Shown here: positions 44,216 to 55,932 of the stretch, piece by piece
Numbering within the stretch: position 1 is the first letter of the stretch
Layout: each line of letters begins with the position of its first letter
Made by a program: the position numbers and the translations under genes
DNA from: Halicephalobus mephisto
Taxonomy: Eukaryota; Nematoda; Chromadorea; Rhabditida; Panagrolaimidae
Direction: 5' to 3'
Assembly: GCA_009193035.1 (NCBI GenBank)
Contig: SWDT01000089.1
Span: forward strand, 62,001 to 126,000
Length of the DNA stretch: 64,000 nt
Notes under the pieces: generated by a model
Database searches by the model: none
What the model was told of the DNA's origin: nothing
The model's input: the letters and a program-made list of their open reading frames with translations, nothing else

Positions 44216-46692
44216 GGAAAGAGTACCAACCACAAAATATTCCAGTATATAAGGATATATTTTGTATTCGAAACTATCTCAACAAATTTCAGTTTTATTC
44301 TAACTTTCATTTAAATAACATTCTATATTTTCATAATCAATAGACTAAAGTAAATATCTAATAAAAATTAACTCAAATGAAATAACTCTGTTCAATATCT
44401 AATAAAAGTAAAATGCGAATCACCAGTTCCACAGTAGAAAATATATTGTCTTACTGCAGTATAATTAACATTATTGTTGGAACAGACAACTAGGCTAAAA
44501 AGGGAGAACTAAAAACGATAGCCTGAATATCAGAAAACGTGGAATACTGTATATTATGAGAGAAACTCTGTGTTGTTATATGTGATATATAAATTGTATC
44601 TTATTGTTCTAGCAAAGATTATTATATTTTATTCGTTTTTTATTTTAATAATTATTTCTGGTTTGTCGCAGAATACAAAATGGCTCGTGATGTAAAACCC
44701 TCTGAAAATCGTTAAAGTCCAGTTATTGAAAAGAGGGAATCATCTTGGACGGAGAGTCCTGATGTTGAAGGTGATCAAATCCCCCAATGTAACTCGCATA
44801 GCAGTAGACAGTTATTTATTGTTATTATTTTCAGGTGTTCTCTCACTGTTTGTTATATTTAGATTGCTCCTCAGGTTATAGTATGCAGTAATTATTATAA
44901 CTGAATAAATGAAAAGGAATAATTCCTATTGGGCTAAAGCAGAACTGCGCCGAAAAGACTAGTACTCGCAACAATGTCCAAAGAGGATAGATAAATTGGA
45001 TCTTTGATCTTTGGTGAAAAAAGGAATAATATTCCTAAAACAAGATTAATGGAAGAATTTACAAGGAATTTTGTAGCACGGCAGTAGAGAATCTCAAAAA
45101 GTGATGGAATAAGTAATTCCAGTCGGATTATTGTTTAAATAAAGTATGCATCAGTCTAGATTAATCATTGTACATCTAATCTAGTCATGTATTGTTATAT
45201 TTCTTTGAAAACGATTCGATAAAATACATACATCAAGTCAGAGCTTATGCTTTCATCCAGAACCTGTTATTAAATCTTATTCAATGTTTCTTGAAACAAT
45301 ATAATTATGGTGTAAGAGAAACAATTATTTAACTTGAAATTCCCACATGATTGCCCAAAAGGAAAAACCTGATCAGCTAACTCATCTAGAGTATGATGAA
45401 AAGTCAGAATAGTAAGTCCTACAGTTAGTTGTTACTATATCTTAGTTAATCGTCTCTGAAGAATTTCCTTAAGCTTGGATGAGAACAGCTAGATAAGTAA
45501 TCTCTTCTCCCTATGTCCCTAGAGATGTATTTGAATAAAGATATTCGGCATTCTAGATACAGTAGGAATCTATAATCTCATGCATGGATTAGACTGTTCA
45601 GCAAATTACCAGAATGCTCCTATTACATTGGATTAGCTTCATCACAATATCTCTGAAAACTACATAACCTATAACATCTGTAATTTTTCAACCTTGCTTT
45701 TTCTTTTTGACTTGTTTTTTTTGAAAAATCAATTACATAACAGTTATCAGTAGAAAAAATTCATCACCTATGAAGAAGACTAACTGAAGTTAGTGGAGTT
45801 TAGGTAGTGTTAGAACAGAAATAAGAAGAATATCACTAATCTTTACTCAACAACAAGGCACAAGCAATAATTATATATCTCATACTCACAAAAAACAACC
45901 GAGGGTCTCACTCATGCTCCACAATATTCTACGGTCTCTGATATTGAAGTCATCTCTTTGGATACTCTCCTTCTAGTATAGTTTCTGTCCCAACAGGTAG
46001 AAAACAAACGCTTTGAAAATTGCTGGTCAAAAGTTCATTGACAAATAAGCAAACATATTTAAGTTTTCTAGGCAAACGATGTATGAAGCTGTTTCCATTT
46101 ATTCAGTTTTCTTCTTCGAAAACAACTTCTACTGACAATGAGCAACAAGTTCTGCGAAACTATCCGATACAAAAGAAATAAATTCAAATTTTCACTGCGA
46201 TTAAAGTCGTTTCTTTTGTCATAATTAAGTTGATTATTCCGATGATACAACTGACGGAAATCAATTCGTTGATATCATAATTTGTTCAGAATTTAAAAAC
46301 CTAAACGATCGAAAAATCCATCTAATGCTGAAAAGCATGGAATAAAAGTGAAGAAACTGAAAGTTATTTAATCATTGTTCAGTTTAACAACCCATCCTAA
46401 TCTAGAGAGTTTTCTTCATTAAAGAAATAAAAGCCAAAATCTCGTAGTTCCGAAATAAAGTCAGAATTATGTACAAGAATGGAATCATTAATCCTTTTGA
46501 ATCTTTTATAAGAATAGCTTTGGGATTTATACGTACTCTTCTCTTTAAAAATTGCTTTTTGAAGATTCAATTTTTAAAAAACAATTCTATTTCATCATAA
46601 ATCACCATTTTCTATAGAATCTTTTAAAATCAAACTATTAGGTCATACGTTAGGATTAAAGTCCATTTGAATAGAAAAAAAGACACCCAAAG
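44216..46692. other. Spacer between Srt genes 1 and 2
   Basis: Diverged duplicate of the DNA upstream of gene 1: 45950-46350 aligns by eye with 42100-42520 (for example ATATCATAATTTG flanked by related sequence in both), and 44930-45160 matches the decayed repeat at 41.8 kb. The first 150 bases match the 3' flank of gene 2 almost exactly. No other gene seen. Confidence 0.6.
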
Positions 46693-46700
46693 ATATAAAA
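46693..46700 (+). promoter_or_regulatory. TATA box of Srt gene 2
   Basis: ATATAAAAGACACGAG with TATAAA 41 bases before the ATG, in the block shared with gene 1. Confidence 0.65.
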
Positions 46701-46734
46701 GACACGAGAAATTGAAATTTGCTCAAAAACAAAG

Positions 46735-48004
46735 ATGAATACTTTGCTGTTTGATAAACCTTATTACGATAAGTATTACAACTGCTCTGGAAGAAGCTAT
46801 GAAGAATGGAAGGCATTGGGACACCCGAATTCTACCCTCGGACTCGTCTACTGTACTCTTGGGATAATTTTCTTGGTTTGTTTTTACCTTCTTAGGTTCT
46901 GAATGTGATTTTAGAACTCCAATTTCCTGTTTTCAAACTAATATGCTTATTTTCAGGCTCTTCTCCTGCCATTTATGGTGGTCTTTGTCAAATCCGATGT
47001 CATGAAGTTCTCCTGCTACAAAGTTCGTTAATATTGTGTATTTAGAAAATGATAACTCCCACTTTAGATAATGTTCTTCATTGGAATCATTGACAGTATA
47101 CAGATTCCAATAGCAGGCTTTTATTGTGCATATGCCTCTGCTGTTGGAATGATCTACTGCATGGCTCCGTTACTTAACTATGTTATAGGATCTGTGGCAA
47201 TAGGTATACTCAATTATTTTAACACATCTTTATTATTTTTCAGGTACATGGGCAGGTAGCTCGTCATTATGTATGCTGCTTGCAATTAACAGATGCATCG
47301 ATATTATCAACCCTCGATTCGGGGCTGTCTTATTTAGCGGAAAGAAAACATATTTCTGGATGATGATTCCATTTGTATTTGTTTTTGTGGTCATGTTCTT
47401 CTATATTACTATCATTTTCAACTCGAATCTGTATGCTTTCTTCTTCGATCCATTTTTTGGAATCCCGGAACGTCATGGAGTCATCGATGCAGAACATGTA
47501 TAGTTTCAGTGTTAACTAACTTGGACTTAAATGATATTTTACAGTATCCCGCTTTCCCTCTTTCAGTTTACAACATCACGGTCGTCGTCGTTCTTTTTTG
47601 CGCCTATTCATTCATTTGTGTCTACATCACTATCAAGTCCCAAACAGGAGATACTCTTAAAATAACTCGGATGCAAAAGCAAACTTTTATTCAATCCTTT
47701 TTAGTTTGTTCAGCGACTTTCATTGCCGCTTTACTTTATGTAAGGATTTTCCGTTGTTGATTACTAAAGAATTTTTTAGGTCTACATGCAATTCTTTCCT
47801 CCTCCACTATGGATTGTCATTACCGCGGAGATCTGCTGGCAGACAAGTCATGGTGCTGCTGGGATCTCTTACGCTTTCTTCAATAAGACTCTGAGAAAGG
47901 AAGCAAAAAAGATATTCTGTGGTGATAAGCACAAGATTGGCGATAGAACACAGACAAAGATGCCACCGACCAGTGATAATCGTTTATCGAATATTGAATA
48001 CTGA
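46735..48004 (+). CDS. Srt-family chemoreceptor, gene 2 of the array
   Basis: Exons 46735-46875, 46957-47022, 47068-47203, 47244-47497, 47545-47739 and 47780-48004 give 338 residues; exon lengths equal those of gene 1 (141, 66, 136, 254, 195, 225). The same Srt order is visible: YYNCSGRSYEEWKALG, SCYKIMFFIGIIDSIQIPIA, CMAPLLNYVIGS, CMLLAINRCIDIINPRFGA, LFSGKKTYFWMMIPF, DPFFGIPERHGVIDAEH and QTSHGAAGISYAFFNKT. The centre (exons 3 to 5) differs clearly from gene 1 while exon 1, intron 1, exon 2, intron 2 and the 3' end are near identical, which points to gene conversion of the flanks or diversifying selection on the centre. It is likely functional; no broken frame or splice site was seen. Confidence 0.9.
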
Positions 48005-51000
48005 GGAAAGAGTACCAACCACAAAATATTCCAGTATATAAGGATATATTTTGTATTCGAGACTATCTCAACAAATTTCAGTTTTATTCTAACTTTCATT
48101 TAAATAACATTCTATATTTTCACAATCAATATAGACTAAAGTAAATATCTAATAAAAATAAAATTCGAATCACTAGTTCCACAACAGAAAATAAATTGTC
48201 TTACTGCAATATAATCAACATTGTATTTCTTTTTTAAATCTTAATCAGGACTGTTCTTTTTCTTCTGTATATCCAACCATATATAAAAATTTGAAGAGAT
48301 TTTTGAAGATTTTAAAGATATGGAAATTAATAAAAAGAACATTTTAATTGGAATTTTGATACTCGGGAGCTGAAAAAAGCTCATTCAATGGTTTTCAAAG
48401 AAAAAAGTAAGTTCTTAAAGTTAGCAAAATAATCTAAAATTGACTGTTTGTAACTATTTCTTTATTATATTCAATTTTAGGTTTAAGTGAAGTTTCTACT
48501 GAATTTACTCTAGATCGTTCTGTGTATGCATTACTCGGGGACTGAACCAGGGAACTATTCTTTTATCCTATTTTCCTGAACACAACAACGAAAAGCAAAT
48601 TCATCAATCCTTTCTGTTCAAACTCAAGAAGCGCTTCAGTTATGGTAAATACAAACACTAAGAAAACATCAGTTCCTGTGGCGGTCATGTTCTCAAGTTA
48701 GGCTATTAAAAGTTAACAATTGGACTTGTTTGGCTACGTTTACCGTAATTCTATAAAAAGTAATGAATAAGAATGAACAAAGAGTAGTTAGTTCCCAGGG
48801 GATAAAGGCATATTTAAGCAGATTATCTGCAAAATATTTGAAGGAAAAGGGAAATAGAGATTACCTGGCTTATAAGTCTATGATGTAGCATAACGTATAA
48901 AATTACTTTAGGGAACTGAAAAAAATCCGCCATACTTGTTTGAATATCGAATTTCTCGTTTACAGTTTTTGAGTAAAATTACGAAACAGTAAATAAAGTG
49001 GTAGAATTTTCCAGAATTTACAAAACATCTCTGAAACTTATTAGAAAGATATAAAGATTAATTTCCACAGATTTCAATTCTAATCGAAGAGGGTTAAAAA
49101 CTTAAATTTCATACGTGTTGTGACCTTTGAAAATGAGACTTGATGTAAAGGGATAATAGAGAGAAAACATCCTTTATCAGAACTTGGACCAGAGCATAAA
49201 TTCCACCCTTATATTAATGCCTCCGTGTCTTACTGTAATCATGACAGGACCTAGTGTTCAGGGAAGGTGTCTTAACAAGACGACAACCTCAAGTTCCACC
49301 AATATAGAATGTTCTTATTTTTACAATCCATACTGTCATTATAAAATATTAAAAATAAATAGAAAGCCACACAATTAACTGTTTCAAGCTCTGTGTCGGC
49401 TTCATAACGAATTCATAACTTTTATTATATAATTATAAGTGCCTAGAACATAAAACCAACTCCCGTTTATAAAGTATTGATAATCGTAATATAGCATAGT
49501 TTATTTTTTCATTTAAGGTCAATGCGTTAAATATTTGGTTATGATAATATATCTAAACCATATGTAATTTAGAATTCAATAACCGGAAAACAGATAACTG
49601 TCTGAATCATATGATCGTGATGAATAGGACTCAACTAATCAAAAAAGAAAATAAAAATTTACTGTACTAATGATGTAAAAATAAATGAAGAAATGTTTTA
49701 AATAATATTTTAAATGATGGTTCATAAACAGCATGTCTAAAACCATTGTAAGTTATAATTACTATATTACATAAAATTTTCAAGTTTGACAATCTGAAAC
49801 TCAATATCAACATCATAAAACGTAATCGAATTTGTTGACTGCACATTAAAGAAGAAATCAGTTAAATTACAAAAAATATCATCCAGGTTATTGCAGAAAT
49901 AAATGGATTTACTTATTTAGTCCTTTTGTTGAGCTGATGATCAAAACATCATTTCAGAAAGTTTGCATAAAAATGATTGAAATTTGAGAAATGTCGAAAA
50001 TTTTATTTTTGATTAAGATAAAAAACTATAGATTTTGAGAAATATACTAAATGTTATAAAAGTCATTAAAAGCTGACAAAAAATTAATACTCAAGAGATA
50101 TTTGTAGCTGACAAATTGAGCAAAAAATAAGAGCAGGTGCAATTAGTCATTTTAAGCAATTCTTTACTATGACAATTAGTAAATTAACTTTTACACTTCC
50201 GATTTTTTGGCTTTTCTATTTAAACTTGTTTGTACTGTTAATATCTGTGAATAGAAAACTTTGAAAAACAAAAGCAATTGTGACGTTAATATTTCAAAGA
50301 TATCATGGTTTTGTTCTTAATATTTTTGAATGTTGGTTTACGTTTAGAAAGAAATATTTAAAAATTTATCCTACTATTATTGAAAGGTGTAATCAGTGTT
50401 GTTTTTTAATATGAAATAGATTAATTCGTACCTTAAAAGATTATAGGAGAAACTAATTGAGACCATTTTGAGGGTATCGGTAAAAATTTTCACATCTTAG
50501 TCTATAATTGATAAAAGCAGACGATTAACATATCAATTAACAAGTAGAAAACTTTCATATCAAGTCAATAAAGTTGCATTTTGCTGTATCTTCTTCCAAC
50601 TAAGCTATGGAGTTTTTCAGATCTGATTAAGAATTACTTTCTGAAGCAATAACTCATGTATCAAACCAAGAAATTTCCTACAAATATTGCATAAGTTGCA
50701 ATCACCATTTAAAGTTCTATAAATAGTTATCATTGTTATAACTTACTCTAGGAATGTTAAAGGCTAAATTTGCAGAAATTAGAACTTAATAAAGAAGTGT
50801 TAGCATTTCCAGATAAATACTTTCCTTAATGAGATAGAAGCATTATGAAAATGTGGTACATGAATGTTTCCCTTCAACGAGAGTTCTATTGCTTCATAAA
50901 GTTCCTCTTACGACTTGTGCAAAAATTGTAGGTTTCTACTGTATTAATATGTCACAAACACAGTATATTTCTTTTCTGTGTAATTAAAATGAAAGGGCAG

Positions 51001-51080
51001 TTCTCATAGAAAATTGTTACTTGATTGGGCGGTGTCTATGGCACCTCGGTAAGACTGAGCATTACCCTGCATACTTGTAG
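48005..51080. other. Spacer between Srt genes 2 and 3
   Basis: The first about 150 bases repeat the 3' flank of gene 1 (CCAGTATATAAGGATATATT) and include ATCTAATAAAAATAAAATTC, a poly(A) region. The remaining 2.9 kb is AT-rich single-copy DNA with no frame over 65 codons that looks coding and no repeat array. Confidence 0.55.
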
Positions 51081-51081
51081 C

Positions 51082-51090
51082 TATATATAA
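51082..51090 (+). promoter_or_regulatory. TATA box of Srt gene 3
   Basis: CTATATATAAG about 46 bases before the ATG, in line with the other array members. Confidence 0.55.
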
Positions 51091-51128
51091 GTGCTATGTA
51101 TTTGTTCTGAATATTCATTAAAGAAACA

Positions 51129-52587
51129 ATGAATGCCCTATTGTTCAATCCGGAGTATGTTGGTAAGTATTACAACTGTTCTGGAAGAAGTTATGAACAA
51201 TGGAAGGAATTAGGACATCCGAATGTTCTTTTGGGATTTATTTATGCTTTTATTGGAACTATATACATGGTCTTATTATTCCCATTCATGGTGGTGTTTA
51301 TCAAATCTGATCTTATGAAGTACTCTTGCTACAAGGTGAGTTTTCTAATAAAGAACTTCCTTTTATAAATATTCTGTTTCAGATAATGTTCTTCCTCGGA
51401 ATCATTGACTGTATCCAGATCCCAATAGGGGGCTTTTATTGCGGGTACGCAACGGCCATTGGCATGGTCCACTGTATGGCTCCAACAGTTAACTACATTG
51501 CTGGGGGTCTTGCCTTAACTTGTTGGTTCAGCGGGTCGGCAACATGTATGCTTCTCGCCATCAACCGTTGCATCGACCTAATCAATCCACAACTCGGACA
51601 GAAACTGTTCGGTGGGAAGAAAACACTTATTTGGTTGATGATTTGTGTTATTTATTTCATTGTTACGTTTTTCTTCCACACTACTTCAACCTTTAACTCA
51701 AATATGTACGCTTTCTTTTTCGATCCGTTTGTGGGAACTCCCGAGAGAAATGGCACTGTCGATACTGAACATGTAAGCTACTTTAATTGTAGTTTTCTAA
51801 TATCCCTACTTTGCAATTACAGTATCCTCACATTGGGCACACAATTCATAATATTACTGTTCTGATTGTGCTCATCGTTGCCTATTCTTCTTTATTTGTT
51901 CATATCTCCATTCAAGGTGCAAAGTCAGGGAACCGTGTAATGATAAGTAAGGTTCAGAGACAGACATTTATCCAATGCACCTTGATATGTACCGGGACCT
52001 TCATTACTACTGTCGTTTATGTAATTTTATTTTTTTAAATAATAGTTAACCCTTTGTTATGTTGATAAGTTTCACAAAAGAGTGATTTTTCCGTCTATAA
52101 ATCACCCAATATTCGCTTTTTTGTATTTAAATTGAATTTAGCTCGGTTTTCTTTTTTTTGTAGAAACATAGATCAGATTGTAGGAATACAAAAATTAACG
52201 AAAAATAATACTATTTTGATTGGATTTTTAATATGTAAAGAATGGAACTGAATGAGCAGTTCCTAAACGAAAAAATTGCTCTTTTGCGCTACTGTTTTCA
52301 AGTAATTTGAGATTGATTATTCGTTGAAACCATTGTTTTACCGATTTCATTTCTAGGTGTATATACAGTTTGTGCCGACTCCACCTTGGGTTGCTGTTTG
52401 GGTGGAACTTGCTTGGCAGTTGAGTCATGGAGCCCCTGGAATATCCTATGCCCTACTCAATAAGACGATGAAAAACGAATTCGTCAATGTTTTTTGCTTC
52501 CATTCGAGAAAAATCGCAATTACAGATGTGAATGCCAAGGAACATAAAGTTAATACTAGTGAGCATCCCTCTACCTTGAATTATTGA
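51129..52587 (+). CDS. Srt-family chemoreceptor, gene 3 of the array
   Basis: Four exons, 51129-51335, 51383-51772, 51823-52020 and 52357-52587, encode 341 residues with all introns in phase 0. It has the same receptor architecture: VGKYYNCSGRSYEQWKELGH, the KSDLMKYSCYKIMFFLGIID junction, AIGMVHCMAPTVNYIAGG, ATCMLLAINRCIDLINPQLG, LFGGKKTLIWLM, DPFVGTPERNGTVDTEH and LSHGAPGISYALLNKTMK. Compared with genes 1 and 2 it lacks the introns after IIFL and after the TM3 region, so exons 1+2 and 3+4 are fused. The last intron is 336 bp against 40 bp in the first pair. It pairs with gene 5 (58539) in sequence and structure. Confidence 0.92.
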
Positions 52588-52943
52588 AAATGAAGAATTG
52601 TGTTTATTTAACTATAGTTATCATAATTTTATAAGAAACAATATGTGAGAAATATAAAGAATCTGTTATTTTTGCTGAAAGGTAGACATAAGTTTAACTC
52701 GATTATCTATCAAAATATCTGGAAAATGATATAAATTGTTCAACTCATGATTTCATGAATCAGCACAAAATACATAGTTATTTTTGAAAGTTAAAAAAAA
52801 TAGTTAGTCTTTTTATAGACCAAATTCCTTGTTTAAAACTTTTGGAAAAAATTACAAAGTAGTAGACAAAGTTTTGGGGAAATCTGCCAGGTGTCTCTGA
52901 AACTTATTGAAAAAATGTAAAAATTAATTTCTGTTTTCCATTC

Positions 52944-53172
52944 TGTTGGATCGTCGCTGGGGAATCCGGATCCGCGTATAGATACAAATATATGGGAACA
53001 ACTTTATTGGGGCCTCAGGCACGAGATAACACACAACTCTATGTCAATTATTGCGCAATCTCCAAATTGCCGCCAATCTGCAATCGTACGCCTTTCGTTG
53101 GTCCTCAGGGTATTTCCCTTCGGGACCAACGCGGTGTGGTTTGCGCTCAAATAGATCATACACAATCCAACA
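52944..53172. mobile_element. Solo-LTR-like element with TGTTGGAT...ATCCAACA ends
   Basis: A 229-bp segment much GC-richer than its surroundings starts TGTTGGATCGTCGCTGGGGA and ends CACACAATCCAACA. TGTTGGA/TCCAACA termini are typical of Copia/Ty1-like and some other LTRs. Read on the minus strand, CCCAATAAAGTTG gives a plausible internal poly(A) signal. No target duplication, primer-binding site or retrotransposon protein is visible beside it, so it would be a solo, old copy. The 78-codon frame in it is not supported as a gene. Confidence 0.5.
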
Positions 53173-54280
53173 GTTTAATTGTTTCTTTGCACATGATCAG
53201 TAAATTTTCGTTAAAAACATGTCGTTAGATTGTTTACAATATATTATCAAAATTATGACACCGATGATATTCCATCCAATTGTATACGTGTATTTGTATT
53301 GGTAATTAGGAATACAAAACAAAATATAATTGGAAATACAAAACAAAGTACAAACTGTCATTTTACTAGCTTCACTGTGATATTAAACATCGGGTTCACA
53401 ATACGGTATAAGAAATAACTTGGTTAGTAGAATGGACATTTTCGAACAGTCAATACCAAAGAAAAAATATATAACTCCATTTTAGTGGGAAAGGTAACTT
53501 TTTCGTTTGATAGTATTCAAACTTTTCTTTTAATTTCGATTATAATTTTTTTCGACGATTTTTACATTTTCAAAAACAGCAAATGTTGAATTATGCATCA
53601 ATGTAGTAAAATGGGAATTGCTACGATCTGTGATAGATAGAGCTTCTGGAGCTTTGTTATTCAGCAGAAAACTGTAAGATCTTACTGTGTTTGCGGCATT
53701 AACATACGATTTATTCATTCTTCGATTAGTAGATAAGATAAAGAAGAGGCACTTGTCCAAATGATACTGATCAAGTTACGGTTAAAGTAAAAAACTGACT
53801 CTCTTTTACTTCGGTCGCGTCTCTCAACGTCTGTTGACCGGGTGGAACGTGCTTCTCTTAAGGTCATTGGTAGTTTACTTCCGCCTTTTGTACCTACATC
53901 AACGTAAAAATAGCCAAAAATAATTTCAGTTTATCTTAAATAAAATAAGAAACAAATTATTAAAAATGTATGTTCAATGGTTTCAAAATAGAAATGGACT
54001 CGTTTATTGACAAATAGTCAAATTCACACTTCTTTCGTTATTTTATCATCCACAAGTTTTTTCATTTTATCTTTGAAGTTTCGTACTGGTAAATTATTTT
54101 ACGACACAAGAGTCAATAGAAATTTATTCATTTTTTTTCCTTTCAAAAATTAAACATTAAAATGATCGCCGCTTGAAACAGCATTTTTATCAATTTTAAA
54201 TCATGAGAACATAAACTTTATTCAACGCAGCTTAAACAATATTCAGAAAGTTGCATCTATGAATTCATATTGAACTCTGA

Positions 54281-54335
54281 GTCTGTTGGATTCAAGGGAG
54301 TAATACTCATTTTACTAAATTATAATCCAACAGAT
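54281..54335. mobile_element. Short inverted-repeat relic with the same CTGTTGGATT ends
   Basis: TCTGTTGGATT and AATCCAACAGA face each other over only 55 bp, 50 bases before the pseudogene TATA box. The ends match those of the LTR-like element 1.1 kb upstream. It may be a deleted copy, a separate small element, or coincidence. Confidence 0.4.
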
Positions 54336-54379
54336 TGAAAAATATAAACAGAATGCCTTCGGGACAGACGACTAAGGCA

Positions 54380-54390
54380 CTATATAATAA
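54380..54390 (+). promoter_or_regulatory. TATA box remnant of the Srt pseudogene
   Basis: CTATATAATAA about 48 bases before the pseudogene ATG, the same spacing as in genes 3 and 5. Confidence 0.45.
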
Positions 54391-54428
54391 TATTATGGAT
54401 TCTTTGAATCAATTAGAACACAAAAATA

Positions 54429-55266
54429 ATGAATGCTCTGTTGTTAAATTCGGACAATATTGCTAAATATCACAACTATTCAGTAAGGACATGAATGGAA
54501 AGAGTTAGGGCATCCGGATGGTCTTTTGAGCTTTATTCACACTATTCTTGGGATGATTCTCAAGATTTTTCTGTTGCCATGCATAATGGTCTTCATTATA
54601 TTCGATCTTATGAAGTACTCTTGGTATAAGACAAGATCTGTGGAGAAATTGTTATTGATACATGAACTCTTTATTTTGATTATGTTCTTCCTCGCAATTA
54701 CTGTATTTGAATTACAGCAACGGGATTTTATGCTGGATATACAAGGATCGTTGAAATGGTGTATTGTATGATTCCAACAGTTAACTATTTTTTTAGAAGT
54801 TTAGCCATAGATACTTGGTGTAGTAGACCTATAAATTGTTGTATCCACTTGATGCGCTTACAATTAGGGAAGAAATGCTTTAAGGAAGAAAAGACTTCAT
54901 CTGACTACTGATTCTTATCATATATTCTTTTTCTTCCACGTCCCAATAATCTTCAACTCAATCATGTATGCTTTTTATTTTAATCGTTTTGTTAGAACCC
55001 TCGAAAGACATGGACTCGTTGACAGTGTAAATGTAAGTAGTATTATTTATGTTTGTATAACATTCTCATGTTGCAATTACAATATCATCCTAAACGACAA
55101 TCGATTTATTTTTCTATTGTCGTTGTCCTTCTTGCTTGTTTATCCATCTTTGTATCCATGTCGCTAAATCGGATAACGTCATTAAGACGAACGAAGCTCA
55201 AAGATAGATTTTCGTTTCGTGTACTTTGATTTATACTGGAAGCTTTATTACTACTGTCGCTTACGT
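54429..55266 (+). pseudogene. Decayed Srt chemoreceptor, member 4 of the array
   Basis: It starts ATGAATGCTCTGTTGTTAAA like genes 3 and 5. Recognisable blocks follow in order: a frameshifted NCSGR region, ELGHPDGLL-like sequence, VMVFII.DLMKYSWYK with Cys changed to Trp, a splice region that has grown, IMFFLAI, MVYCMIPTVNYFFRSLA, a damaged NxCIxL in place of NRCID, LGKKC, IFFFHVPIIFNSIMYAFYFN, RTLERHGLVDSVN and a broken TM6-7 block with an early stop. Several frameshifts and stops occur before 55266, where a GTAAGT donor survives. The final exon was not found downstream; transposase-like sequence lies there instead. Exon fusion pattern and TATA box place it with genes 3 and 5. Confidence 0.88.
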
Positions 55267-55746
55267 AAGTTTTCTGTTTAAAGAATAACTAATTTTGGAA
55301 TACTTTGACGAATGAAATAAGAGAGAAATTTTTTGAAGTTATTCAATTATTTTCGAAATTACAAAGAATAAATGAACGGATTTTTTACCAAATTTTAATA
55401 GAAAATTACAGATAATATATAGTTGTGGAAGTTTACAGAATCCAATAAATACTTTCGGAAACTGCGTAGAAGCATGTAGATATGAATTCTGTAATTTTTA
55501 GTTCAACTTGAAAGCTTTAAAAATATTAGTTGAAATTACTCTCTTAAACATTTCAAGCTGATTCTTCTACTGAACTTTAGTTCTATTCTCGGAGAATACA
55601 TAGTTATCAACTCAGGTTAAATTTGTTGTCTACTGAAGAATGAAGAATTTCTTGTTGTATTTAGGTTTGACTATGGACCATGGACAATAACATCAACTTC
55701 TATATTATGTGGTTATGCAACTCTCAAAACAAGTTCACAAAAATGA

Positions 55747-55932
55747 TATCAAGTACTTTATCTTCATGGTTTAGTTGATGGCAAGCATCTAGGGGAAGGA
55801 GAGTGGATAACAATGCTAATGGTTATTGTGACCAAGAGAACAAAAGAAGTCTATGATCAGATTGCAGATACTGTCTTTGAGGCTTGGAATAAATTCAATA
55901 TTAAGCAACATTTGAACTTATTTGGATTATAA
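55747..55932 (+). pseudogene. MULE-like transposase fragment
   Basis: A 61-codon open frame between stops reads YQVLYLHGLVDGK, EGEWITMLMVIVTKRTKEVY, then DQIADTVFEAWNKF. This resembles the core of Mutator-like (MULE) transposases, where a QxxxxHGxxxGEWxPLxxxLxxxKTxExY pattern precedes the helical insertion. No start codon, no upstream catalytic DGT motif and no inverted ends were found, so at most it is a relic. It occupies the place where the pseudogene's last exon should be. Confidence 0.35.

Larger units (their letters stand above)
52588..54370. other. Spacer between Srt gene 3 and the Srt pseudogene
   Basis: It contains the LTR-like element (52944-53172). 53795-53900 is a higher-complexity patch (CTCAACGTCTGTTGACCGGG). 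Otherwise AT-rich with no coding frame recognised. Confidence 0.5.

Noticed and set aside
49184..49378. 64-codon frame in the Srt spacer
   Set aside because: No homology recognised, and composition and context match noncoding spacer.
52992..53228. 78-codon frame in the LTR-like element
   Set aside because: It extends past the element end, matches no retrotransposon protein, and the segment is better explained as a solo LTR.
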